From NCBI GenBank assembly GCA_029891385.1, contig CM057228.1, positions 27,304,714 to 27,368,713 on the forward strand: a stretch of 64,000 nucleotides of DNA. The letters are read 5' to 3'. Under the pieces are notes generated by a model. The model was not told the origin of the DNA. It was given only the letters and a program-made list of their open reading frames with translations, and searched no databases. Position numbers and translations under genes: made by a program. The DNA comes from Erythroxylum novogranatense. Lineage: Eukaryota > Streptophyta > Magnoliopsida > Malpighiales > Erythroxylaceae. Shown here in pieces: positions 11,477 through 22,810 of the stretch (position 1 is its first letter; each line of letters begins with the position of its first letter).

Positions 11477-14400
11477 TGTAGCATCCCGTTACCGGTGTGA
11501 TGGGTATATCGGTAATTTGGATCGAGTCAGGATTGAGTACAGGCAAATGTTGGATTGCACATGCATTATAGCTTTTATAGTTTTGGTAAATGATTAGTGA
11601 TTGCATAAGCATATGTATGTACATACATGTATGACAATTTCCCGATTAAATTGTGTAAATATTGGAAATTTGGTTATATAATAGTACAGATCAGGATTTG
11701 AATAGAGAATTGGAATGAAATTGAATTTAGAGGATTGGAAATTGAAATTGGAGTGTGGGATTGGATGTTTCTTATTTTTGTGAATTTATAGGAATTTTTT
11801 CGGAATTTTTAGAGTTTGGGTCCGGACCGAAAAATTGACTTAGTGACCGATTAATTGAATTATGGTTCCGAGATTGATTGACAATTGGCATGAAATAATT
11901 GGAGTTGTGATTTCAGGAATTATGGTTTCTATAGTGATATGACTGATGATTTGTTGCACATGCACATGGTTATACATGCATTTATGACATGTCCCGGCAT
12001 AAAAGTTTAATTGTAATTTTTGTGAAATTTTGTGTGAGAATTGTGTTTGAAAAATGGATTTTGAAGTACTCTAGGTGTGTTTCACATTTTTAGGGATTTG
12101 TCAGAATTTTTTTGGAATTTTTCAGGATACTTGCCCGTACCGAAAAATTTTCCAACTGGCTGACTGAGTGGGTTTCCGATACCGAAAAGACTTTCTAATG
12201 GCATTGGGAAATTAGGTACATGATTTCAGGAATTATGAATTGTGAGCCATTGGAATTTGAAGAGAAATTGGAGTGAAATTTGGAACCGGAATAAAAATCA
12301 GGATAGGTGGCAAGTGACACTTGTCACTTGCCTAGGGATGCCTTAATTAAATAGTTTAATAATTGTTTTAAGTGGGCTGGCTTCCCACGACTCTCTCTTT
12401 GCCTCATTTAAAAAAATAAAACACTTTGAAAGCCTCCATTCTTCATTCACCTGTAGCTCCCTTTATTGCCTTCCTCCTTTGAGTTTTTCTTCTTCTCATC
12501 CCCTACAAGAAGTTTTCCTTGGTACCTTACTTGCTTCTCTTCACACATAAACCAAGCTCAAGCCTTGAGTTGATGATGATCTTTGTGATGCTTGTGATAG
12601 CCGTGGGTGAGGATTGAAATAAAAGTTGGTGTTAACTTGAAGATTTGAGGAAATTAGACCTTGCAACATGTTTGGTGAGTATTAATGTTTGTTTTTCTTC
12701 TTTTGGTAGTTAGAAGCATTCATGGGGATTCTTTATGCATTTATTTCATCATGATAGTGGTAGGTTTGTATGGGTTTAAATGTATGCTTGTGTGAGAGAA
12801 ATTGATATGGTAGTTAAAGATTGTGAATTGAATGTTGTAAATGATGTTTATGATGTTAGATGAATGTTAATGATGTAAGGAAGTTGTGTATGTGGTTGCT
12901 GCCAATTATGCTCTATTATACAAGTAATTGTTGTGATGATTTTGTGGCTGAATTAGAGGTGTAAATGGATGTATATTGAAGTAGGTAAAATGCTAGAATG
13001 AAAGAGGAAGAGGTAAGGAATGAAATCTGGAAAATGTGAGTTGTGTAGGTTTTAGATTTTGGCTTATAACTTGAGATGTGGTTGTCCAATTGAGCTGAGG
13101 TTTGTTTTAAATTAAACTTAAGAATTATGGCTAGATTTCATATGAAGGGAGTGTTGCTCAATTCTGCCTTTAAGGATTTTAAATTTGGCAAACAAAGTGA
13201 ATTACTTGGTGCTGTGTGAACAGTAGCTGACCCTAATGATCTGATACTTTGAGGATTTTTCTATATTAATTTTGAAGGAATTGGTAAAAATGGTCTTCAC
13301 AAAAGTTGAAGCCTATCAAGTTAGCTTTCCATTTCCACTGATCTTGCAATTTTTCGATATGTATATTGGGAGATATGAACTGTTTACTATTGACTGGTTT
13401 TGAGCATTTTGATGAAACTTAGCCTAAGTGTAGATTTTGTGAGCATTCGGATTGGAAGCAATTTTAGCAATTTATGTGAATTGAATTGGCGTCAGTGATC
13501 TTCTGAAAAGTTGTAGATGAAGAAATTATCTTGAAAATGATATATGGCATGTAATTTTTAGATGTCAGATTTGGGAGTAATGAATTTGCAAAAACTGAAC
13601 CTAAGCTAGGTCATGGATTGTTGATCATGGCAGAAACTTGCATAACAGTTTTGAAATTGTTAGAGATTGAATTGGATTTTGAGTCCTTTATGAAAATTGA
13701 ATTATGAGATTTTATCTTTCCAGTGATATAAGGTAGTGATTTTTTTGACAATTGTGCAAGGAGTTATGCTAGCTAGAAAATTACTGTCCAGATTGGTTGA
13801 TTTCAGTAGGCAGATTCGTTGTTGAATTGTTTGACCTAGTTAGCAATGGAATTTAATTCAGGTTGTTCATGAAGATTGTAGAAAACATTTTGATCTTTCT
13901 TTGGGCATTTATGTTGTAATTTTTGACTGAGGAACTGGAAAGTTATAGATTTTGCCAAATTCTGCACTGTTTTGAGAGGCATTCACTGGGCAGTAGCTTT
14001 GATTGGATTTTTGACACCCTTAGGGGTGAAATTGATTTTTATGATCTTCATGAGACTTGTAGAGGTTTTCATGATCTTTCCAATGAGATATGGTTTATAA
14101 TTTTCTGAATTGTGTGCAAAGAGTTATGGGTGTTGGAAGTTTGGTTGGAAATCAGGAAAAAAAAAAAAGAAAAGGAAATAAGGGATATATATATATAGAT
14201 ATTAATTGTTTAATGTGAATTTTGGTTTCTTTCGTGAATAACTTTTCCGTCCGACGTCCGATTGACCTGATTCTTGAGGCATCGGATTCATTGAATATTT
14301 AATTTCACTTTCTGATAGATTGGGAATTTTTGAAAGGGAAATTGACGTGGGTCCGGGTAATAGTTATGTAGCCACTGTTTTATTTATTTTTGAACTGATC

Positions 14401-15724
14401 GAGGCCCGAATTGAGTAATTTCGGTGCCGTTAGATTTCTAATTTTTAGATGGATTTTTTATGATGGGAAAATTTTGGATTAGGGCCGGGAATGCCATGAA
14501 CATGCATTGTATACGTTTTAATTATTTCATTTGCATTATTTAATATTTCTAACTATACAACTGGTAATGTGTACTCATTTTAATTGTTATAAAGGCACAG
14601 TTGGAAAGTCATCCTACGGACGTTGCAGAGACTTCCCGGCATTAGCTCGGAAGTTATTAGGTGAGTAACCTAGTTGATTTCTCAACCTTATATGTTTAAT
14701 TGTATGCACTCATGCCATGTGGAGTTAAGGATGGATATATGTGTGATTGCTTTTGATTGATTTCGGACCACGGGTGTTCGAAATAGTGAAATGTGATCTT
14801 GAAGTGCTAATGTGAGTAAATGTTTATGAATGCATTAGCGAATTGAGTTGTAAATGCATCAGTGAAAATGAATTGAAATTGCATATGATTGAAATACCGG
14901 ACCAAAGGTCCGAAGATATGAAACATGGTATCGAAATGGAAAATGAGATATGTGCATTCATGCATAATTGCATGATCAGATAATGGTAGTTGTGACCGGT
15001 GGTACCAACGTATATGAGAGCTTTAAGCTCAACGCACGGACCTCAGTCCAACGATTATTAGAGCCACAGCTCACCGCAGGCATATCACGCCTAACGATTT
15101 GAGCCACGGCTCAGCGCGAATGTGCCGTCCTTTGGGACAATTTCAAAGCACGGTCACAACAACAAAAAGAAAATGGAAGTGTGACATGCGCATTGCATAT
15201 GTATATGATTGACTGCGAAATGTGAAAAATGAAATTGCATGTGATAATTCTGTAATGCTATTGTGTGATTATGTGTATATGATTGGTGTATATGCATGAG
15301 TTGGGTGAACCATCGATGATGGTTTCTTACTGAGTTCGTAAACTCACCCAACATTGCAATTATTTTTCAGGAAATGAATAGTACCCCGTTAGACAAACGG
15401 GAGTATGATTACCGCTAGTGTTCACTGCAAGTGTTCAGGATCATTCGGACCCATTTTGATTATGGATGTCTGTATGTAAAATGGTTAATTGTTATTGAGT
15501 GCCTTTTTTATTGTAATTGTTTTACTGAAAATGATTTCGAAATAAAGTGGGCACAATTTGTTTACCATTTTCTGCGCACTCAATTGGTTTGCAAAGAAAA
15601 AGAAAATGGCATAGTGAGTGTTTTAAAGTGTATTTGACTGCTCTAGCATACCACCCTCGCGGGTCACGAGCTCGGATATCACCGTCGATGTCGGGTTCGG
15701 GTCTCGCGGGAGTGGGGTGCTACA
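11477..15724 (+). repeat. 3' LTR (4248 bp)
   Basis: Near-identical to the 5' LTR with the same termini. It is 142 bp shorter, mainly from the short TA tract and the missing segment between 'accgctag' and 'tcactgcaag' near 15415. It is followed by the duplicated TATGA. Confidence 0.93.
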
Positions 15725-15729
15725 TATGA

Positions 15730-16668
15730 GAACCCTTAAGCATTAGAAAATTTCCAAGCATTATCAACAGCTTCAGTCTCAGTAGTGCTAGCTCACTTCT
15801 ATATCTATCTGCTTAGCATATATGATAGCCTTTTGCAACCGCATAATAAAAGAGACTTTCAAAGGTTGGAAAACTAGCATTGAAAGAACAGCTGATATAG
15901 ATTTGCAAAGTTGACATGTGAAATATGAACACCTTTTTATTCTATCTCTGATTTTTAATTTGTGCTTAGTTATTAACTAAAAAAGAAATGAGGTTTTGGG
16001 AATGAGCTTCTGAGATCAAGCTAGTTCATACTAATTAATCATGAGGCAAGTATAATAAATATCTCCAAGTATGATTTATTTGCGAATTTCTTAGATCTTT
16101 TTTTTTTCAGCTTATGGGATTTAAGGATGAAGGATTAGGCTTGTGTTTTGGAAAGCTAATTTTATGAATAGAGTCTGTTGAGAAGGATACAAGTTCTTAA
16201 CTATAATGAGAAGGAACATGGAATCAGAAAGCTATACTTGTTAGTTCTCAAATACAATGTTCATAACTATAATGCATCAATGTTAAAAGTGAATGCAACA
16301 ATGCCATATCAACATAACAATAGATATTAAGCTGATACATATTATTGTCTCATAAATGTGTGTAATGCCAATGAATAGTTAATCCTTAATTCTCAATCAT
16401 GTGCTTCTTTTATACATGGCAAGGGTATAGGCATCACATTGTATACATTCCCAATCATCAAGCTCTTCATTAAAAATCAGTTTCTTGTTTTCTTGTGTTC
16501 TTGTTTTCAACTATTGTTTATGCATATTGTATTCAAATACATAGTAAGACACAATCATCTATCTCTTCATTACTCCATATAGCAGGTAATATATGGAATG
16601 ACTCTTATGTATTTATGAATTTTTGGTTCATGACATAGGTACATAACATGTTTAATTTGCTTACAGTG
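15730..16668. other. CACTA interior, non-coding
   Basis: AT-rich sequence resuming after the nested element. No gene is seen. Contains the second copy (16330-16385) of the block found at 2609-2665. Confidence 0.5.
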
Positions 16669-16754
16669 ATGTCGATGTGAATGGCATAGGATTTATGCAC
16701 TAATGTCGATGTGAATGGCATAGGATTTATGCACTAATGTCAATGTGAATGCAG
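16669..16754 (+). repeat. 34-bp tandem repeat, about 2.5 copies
   Basis: Units starting GTCGATGTGAATGGCATAGG begin at 16671, 16705 and 16739; the third is truncated and carries a substitution. The array lies just before the probable splice acceptor and ATG of the Transposase_24-type gene. Confidence 0.85.
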
Positions 16755-18536
16755 ATGAATCACATGGGGCCTAGTCTACCCAAAAAGAATAATAAGGCTG
16801 CACCAAGTACCTTAGTACCTACACAACTGTAGCCGTGGTATCGTCAGCTAATTGGAAGTGCAGCTAATGAGCCCTGTGCTCGTGCACAACCACAAGATCA
16901 GACACCTGCACCTGCACCTACACCTACACAGGCACAAGCTCACACACGTGCACCGTTTGACCGTACTGCAACACCAAAAGAAGTCAATTGTATGCCTAGT
17001 ATTCATCCTAGAGAGAAGTATGAACAAATTTTGAATATGCGACGCAATATTAGCTCTCTGTCAACTTCTGAAGAGATGCTTCCATCTTCTAATTATCAGA
17101 CACCAGTAAATCACACTATTCCTTTCGGTGTGGGCTCCTCTTCTGCAAGCACTGCAGGTATGATCTTAACATTAATTAGATTTATCAACATTGCTATATG
17201 CTAATTATAAGTTATTCTTTTTCTATTTTAGAATCCACAACTGATGCAAAAAAAACAAGGGGTGTCACGAAAGGACATAGATTAGCAAAGATTAATAAGG
17301 TGATAGGTAAAAGATTGGAGATAGAGATCTCCCCTGCTGAAGGACGACCAACCAACTCCGTACAGTCTGTCAAATTATCGAGTGAGATTGGTCTGATATC
17401 CCGAAATTCTTTGCCTGTAAGAACAAAATTTTCAAAAATTGCTAATGAGGAATTGAACATTGCATTTGATAAGTTAGACGTAAGTATTCTAAACCAATCC
17501 AATTTGCACGTGTTTTCCATTTGGTTAAAGTGTTGACCAATAACTTATAATTTTTTGCAGCAAAAGTTAGAAGTCAAGGGAATGAGGACTGACAACGAAA
17601 TACATGTTGCTGTGAAGAGGTTTCTTGTTTTAAGGTCTAAAGATCAAATGTATGATTTAAAAAGGCATTTTACCAAGCACGGAAAGGATGTGAAGCCGTA
17701 TAATGTCACACTGGAGGAGTGGATGGATTTATGTGAGTATTGGGAGCAATCAGCTACAAAGGTTAGTTTTTATTTGATAAAAAAACTTTATTTCACAACT
17801 TCTTTGATAACTAATTATATTTTAGTATTTATGATTTGTAATTTATAGATGTTATAATAGATTTTGCAAAGTGTATGATTAGGAAAAAAAGTCAGAAAGC
17901 CAAACTGGCTAGGAGTCAGGTGAAATGTCGACCAAACTCTGGCTCTAAAGCCTTTGTAGCGATAAGACATGAGATTGTGAGTTACTATCTTTTTAATTAT
18001 ATTTTACTTTGATTGACATTTAAAAATTTATTAAAAGAATTACTTGTAATATTTTTTTTTCAACAGAGTGACAGGGATGGAGAAGAGTGTGACCGGATGA
18101 AGTTATGATATCACACTCATTATGATGAAAGTAAAGATCAATGGACAACTGCCGAAAGCAAAGCAAAATGGGTGAGTACATCGTTTATTTTCAAATATTT
18201 GTTAAATGAGAATGTGTATGTAATTAATTCTTGCTTTTCTAAGAATTAATGTGTCATGAAATGACACATTCAATAGTACAAGGTCATTCGATAACAGTGG
18301 ATGAAGTGTGCGACAAAGTCCTAGGCACTAGATCAGATTACATTGTTAGCATGGGAATTGGGCCTCGACCACAAGGGAATACTTCGGTCAGAAAGAGACT
18401 TCGAGATGAATTAGAAGAGTCAAAGAGGGCTAATCAGGGATTGCAGTCTCAAGTCGATGAATTGACTAAACAATTTAAAGAAATGCAAGATCGATTGGAA
18501 CTTTTATGTTCTACACATAATGTTCGTTTAGAGTAA
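16755..18536 (+). pseudogene. Transposase_24 (Ptta/En/Spm) protein gene of the CACTA element, broken
   Basis: Exons by splice sites and phase: 16755-17157, 17232-17479, 17561-17761, then about 17885-17976, 18067-18171 and 18244-18536. The N-terminal part is rich in P/Q/T. The Transposase_24 core follows (TKGHRLAKINKV, NEIHVAVKRF, RHFTKHGKDVKPYN, EEWMDLCEYW), then KLARSQVKCRPNSGSKAF and YDESKDQW. The C terminus (about 60 residues from RKRLRDELEE) is a heptad-like coiled coil. Damage includes in-frame TAG at 16830-16832, no acceptor giving an open frame at the start of exon 4, TGA at 18106-18108, and a phase mismatch at 18244. In CACTA elements such proteins are thought to bind subterminal repeats; this copy should be inactive. 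Confidence 0.82.
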
Positions 18537-19059
18537 ACATGTACTCATATTAATATATTAAGCACTTATGACGTTTTGTTTATTTTAATTAGCGTTTTAT
18601 GACATATTCGGAATTGCAATTAAATAATAAATTGTTTGCATGTATTCAATTCTTGTTATATATGAATAATTATTAAAATTGATTATATATTCAAAAATTG
18701 ATGAATTATTAAACAAATTTATTTCATAAATAATATTTAATAGTTATTAAATAAATACTATTTTAATATTTATTTTAATTTTAAATTATCAAATAATTAA
18801 ATAAATTTATTTTTGGAAATTTAAAACAAATTTAAATAAAACCTAATTACAAATCAAATTTATTCAATTAAATTTGATTTTGAAAATTGAAAATTTAAAT
18901 TTAATAATTAAATTTGATTAAATTATAAATTATTCGAATATTCAGATCAATAAAAATCAAGCAATTTTAATTTATATTAAAACATTATTAACAAAATTTA
19001 CCAAAATTATTTTAAATAAATTAATTTTCGGTAAAATTATATTTAATAAATACTTTACA
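18537..19059. other. AT-rich 3' part of CACTA element
   Basis: Very AT-rich sequence between the last transposase exon and the subterminal repeats. No gene seen. Confidence 0.5.
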
Positions 19060-19385
19060 ATCCATGACGTCATTAAATCGGGCGTCGCAGAATATCTATT
19101 TTCTGCGACGTCTTCCAAACGTCGTTAAAACACAAACAATCCCTGACGTTATCTCCAAACGTCACGAAATATACACCTCTTTCCTGACGTCTATATGAAC
19201 GTCGCAGAATAGCTAAGCATTCTACAACATCTTCTATCAGACATCGCAGAAACCTATTACCTACACCACTATCTACGACGTCTATTGTGATGTTTTAATA
19301 GACGTCGTAGAAGGTTTTCTACGACGTCTTGTTGGCTTCTATGACGTTTAAAAGACGACGTCAAATGTCCCTTTTTGTTGTAGTG
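19060..19385. repeat. CACTA subterminal repeats and right terminal inverted repeat
   Basis: Many copies of GACGTC, GTCGCAGAA and CTACGACGTC-like motifs in both orientations, the layout expected of transposase-binding subterminal repeats. The terminus at about 19358-19385 ends GTCCCTTTTTGTTGTAGTG, complementary to a standard CACTA start. Confidence 0.88.
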
Positions 19386-19388
19386 AGA

Positions 19389-19442
19389 AGTAACAAGTAC
19401 CCTAAAAAATACCCTAAAAAATAATATTGCTTAGAGGATATT
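19389..19442 (+). repeat. Repeat fragment shared with 22372-22406
   Basis: The stretch ending AATATTGCTTAGAGGATATT recurs at 22372-22406 inside a MITE-like unit, preceded there too by an 'aaataccct(t)aaaaa' block. It lies between the CACTA end and the start of an LTR-like sequence, so it is probably a piece of an older MITE cut by both insertions. Confidence 0.6.
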
Positions 19443-20358
19443 TGTTAGACCCCGAACTTTCCTTAGAAGCTAGAACTATTCAAAAAGGAATTGTTGGCGA
19501 TTCTTCATGTGTATAGAAAAGGAGAATTCTTGAATTTGAAATAAAGTAGAAAAGATTGATTGACTCAAAGTGAGAGGATCGGTAAATAGAGTATGAGTTG
19601 GATATTTTACTGAATATGCTTTGGTATTTTGATGATATTTTGATCTGTAGAGCTTCAAATGAATTGATTCTTATTTCTAACTAAACTAGAGACATGAAGC
19701 TACAAGTTATCTGAAGGAATCGAATTTCAATTCAGTCTTTAAGACTTTTAATTTATGGAGTGAAGTTTGGTATAGTGTACAGTCTCGGTTTAGTAACAGT
19801 CTGAAAGTTTTTTAGCCATAATTTTTGATTCAATTATCTGAATGAGATGATTCTTAATTTAGATTAAACTAGAGAGATAAGGCTACAAATTGTCTGATGA
19901 AATCAAGTTTTAATTTAGTCTCTAAGAATATCAATTTTTGGATGGGAGTTGAGTACAAAATATCATTTCAGTATAAGACCAGTTTGGAAATGTTTGGGTA
20001 TAACTTTCAGATTTCTAAACCAAATTGAACGATTTTGATGTCATTAGAAAATTAAGACAATGAGGAACATTTCTTTAGAAGGAAGTACAAGCAAATTCCT
20101 TCAATTGCATGATTAGAAAAGGTGTTGATTTTCAGAAGGAGTTAAGCATGATTTAAATAAAATTTGAGGTCTTAATAGGGTATTTTGTGGAATTAATTAG
20201 CATGTTAATTTGAGTAATATAATATGGCATAGGTTGATGGAATTATTGTATTAAGGTGGTAAGTTTGCATGAGGGACAAAATTGGAAGACCGCTTAAGCC
20301 ATTTAAGTTGCAAGGCATATAAGTAAGGGCAAAATGGACATTGTCCAATCATTAATGG

Positions 20359-20366
20359 TATAAAAG
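20359..20366 (+). promoter_or_regulatory. TATA box inside LTR-like sequence
   Basis: TATAAAAG followed by a purine-rich stretch (about 20366-20500), as expected for the U3/R junction of an LTR promoter. Inference from sequence only. Confidence 0.45.
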
Positions 20367-21866
20367 GGAGAAGAAAAGAGTGGGCTTGCATTTAGAAGAC
20401 GCAAAAACATGAATTAGAAAGAGAGAGAAGAGAGAAGCACGAAAAAGAGAGAAAGAGGGGAGAAAAAAAGAGGAAAAGCTAGGGTTCTTCATTTCTTGGT
20501 TTTCAAGAAGGATTTCAAGTTGATTCAAGAAGGAAAAAGGTGGAAGAAGATGAGAGCTCCCATTCAAGCCAAGAAATTCTTCATTTGGTGAAGATTCAAG
20601 ATAAGAATGGATTTTGATTTGTTGGATTTTTAGAGAGATTTTGGTTCTTATGGCTTAAGAATGGTATGGGTTTAAGTTTTTTAAGACCAATTTTGGTGAT
20701 TATGTCTTATAGGTTGCTCAATTTGGATGTCTATTGATTTGGGGATTTTGCCATGGATGAAGGAGATTAAGAGAGGCAAGAGGAATCAAGATCAAGGGGA
20801 GGCAATTTGAGTCAAGTTTCAAGCAAGGAATTAAGGTGGGTGACATTTTTATAATTGAGTTAATAAGCTATAAATGTTCTTACAATAAATGCAATTAATT
20901 GATTTTTTTAACTAGTTGATAAAAGCGCATTTATTGTTCTTTGAATGCTTGCAAATTTCTACATGTTTTTTGTAAATATATTTTTGAGAATGATTGCTAA
21001 ATGCTTCGTAATTGTGGTACATGTTGCCTTCACATGATTTGAGAAAGGGTTATTATGATTGGCATATACTTTTGGTTGTGAAATTGTGAAATGATGATAG
21101 AATTACATATGAATGGTGCATGCTCATGAAAGTCAAGTTTTTTCAAAAATGTGTCATATGGGCCAAATTTTTTCAAGTTCATGAACTTCATGTTATGTGG
21201 GTTTGTGGTAGTCCCTCAAGAACCGTTACGTGCACGTTGACCCAAGAATAGGTTTCTCCCGCCTACCCGCTAGTGGCACGGAACTCCTTCAAGGACTCCC
21301 TCAATTTTACGGCTATACAGGACCATTATATGGGAATGTGTAGTGCGTCATGAATATGGACCTACCCAAGCCATTATGATGTGTTTATGTGTTTTCATGC
21401 GTTGATAAGTTTAATGATTGTTTGACTTGAGTGAAGTGAGAATTTGCTTAACAAGTTGACAATTTTGAGAAATGAATGTTTTATAAATTTTCAAGAAGGT
21501 TTTGCTATAATCATGAAAGTTTCAAATGGTTTTTGCTTATTACCGTTTATAAAACTGTTACCCACGAGTTTTCGAGCTCACCCCCTCTCTTTCCCCATTT
21601 TTAGGTGAAGAACAAGAGATTAAATAAAAGTGAATCAAGGACTAAATCCGAATTTGCATGTTTTGTTTTGCTTTGGAGAGATTTATGTACACAAAGCTAT
21701 AATTACATTTTGATCAATTATTATTCAAGTACCTTGTGTACTTTAGAGATTCTGGAACATTAATGTATTGTAGCTTCGAATGCCATTAAAGTTTTGTAAA
21801 TTCTGATTTGTTTTTAATGAATTATGAATGATGTATGGATGAGGATGATGAATGTAGAGCATAAAT

Positions 21867-21868
<2 letters not shown>

Positions 21869-21941
<73 letters not shown>
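21869..21941. repeat. (TA)n microsatellite
   Basis: About 36 uninterrupted TA units. Confidence 0.97.
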
Positions 21942-21944
<3 letters not shown>

Positions 21945-22084
21945 ATCGATGAGATGTTATGAATATAGAGATGTTGATGAATATGAGAAGTCAAATGAAT
22001 CGAGGTTGAGAGTTGGATGAATTCCAACTGGTAGTTAAATTGTTATGAATGATGTGCAATTAAGGAAGTGAAGTTGGGATCCAC

Positions 22085-22810
22085 TCCATTTCGTTCCGTT
22101 CCATTAATTGACATTCCATTCCATTCCATCCTAAACTCCCAAACATAGGGTATGTTTGGATGTGGGTGAAGGGATGGAAGGGAATGGAATGGAATGACCC
22201 AAATGACTCAGGCCATTGTTTGGGAGTCTATTTTGAAACAGGATGGAATGGCAATTAATGGCTTTGGAAGCCATCCTTTGCCATCCAAAATCTAATATTT
22301 TGTGATCTCCCAAATTAGGGGGTCAGGGATGGAATGACATGGCTTGTCTTCCAAACCTTAATTTAATGACAAAAATACCCTTAAAAAAATATTGCTTAGA
22401 GGATATTATAATTTATAGAACTGTTAACCTCAATGCTATAAATAATAGTTACGTTAATGGTGATAAGGTAAAAAAAAGGTTTTTTTTTGTTTGGGTACGT
22501 AGCAAATGAGCTTCATGTATTTGTGAGACACGAGTTTCATTTTCCAACCATTACATCAAAATTTAAATTTTAAAATATGTTATTAATAAACACGACTCAA
22601 ATGTTTGGCAACTATGCATATTTTATTACAAGGGTAATTTTGGAAAAAAAAATATTACAAGTCATTCCATTTCATTATTATTTTTAGTATCACTTCCAAA
22701 AAATAGTCAAAGGAGTCCCTCTCTTATTTTATTTAAACTTCCAAACAATTGAGTGGCTCATTTCATTCCATTCCATTCTATTCCAAAGTCCCTCTCTTAT
22801 CCTGCAAATG
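22085..22810. repeat. MITE-like foldback repeats
   Basis: A GGAATGGAATGGAATGA block at about 22180 followed by 'ccattgtttggg' is mirrored, inverted, by the CATTCCATTCCATTCTATTCC block near 22760 preceded by 'ccaaacaattgag'. The piece at 22085-22146 is also an inverted relative of 22213-22260. The pattern, with a 'tatgtttggatg' end at about 22150, suggests one MITE of about 650 bp next to the remains of another. Exact termini and target duplication were not determined. Confidence 0.5.

Larger units (their letters stand above)
3564..15724 (+). mobile_element. Large LTR retrotransposon, Ty3/gypsy-type, non-autonomous, nested in CACTA
   Basis: The element is 12161 bp: LTR 3564-7953, interior 7954-11476, LTR 11477-15724, flanked by TATGA. 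LTRs start TGTAGCATCC and end GGGGTGCTACA. The primer site TGGTATCAGAGC (initiator Met tRNA type) and a purine tract before the 3' LTR are in place. The interior is only 3.5 kb, shorter than one LTR, and has no long reading frame. Just before the purine tract the DNA reads AAATTTCGAGGACGAAATTT, the signature at the 3' end of the coding region in Tekay/Del chromoviruses, so I infer a decayed or non-autonomous member of that lineage. Confidence 0.9.
1..19385 (+). mobile_element. CACTA (En/Spm) DNA transposon, right-hand part, disrupted by LTR elements
   Basis: Three independent signs define it. A DUF4216 coding remnant typical of the C-terminal part of CACTA TNP2-type transposases lies at 728-1420. 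A Transposase_24 (Ptta/En/Spm) gene lies at 16755-18536. The right edge at 19385 ends in TTTTTGTTGTAGTG, whose complement starts CACTACAACAAAAA, preceded by about 300 bp of GACGTC-type subterminal repeats. The left terminus is outside the window, so the 3-bp target duplication cannot be checked. A 12.2 kb LTR retrotransposon sits between the two genes and an older LTR lies upstream of the first. Both coding regions are damaged, so the copy is very unlikely to be autonomous. Confidence 0.85.
19443..22080 (+). repeat. Long LTR-like sequence (probable solo or truncated LTR)
   Basis: Starts TGTTAGACCCCGAAC, a common style of plant gypsy LTR start. It has a TATA box (20359), a block with repeated internal units (about 19653-19790 resembling 19842-19985), and near its end 'gagctcaccccc...tttttaggtgaag', analogous to 'aaactcaccc...tttttcaggaaatgaag' in the LTR at 3564. 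No second copy, PBS or matching target duplication was found and the 3' edge is uncertain. The lineage is inferred to be related to the long-LTR element upstream. Confidence 0.5.
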
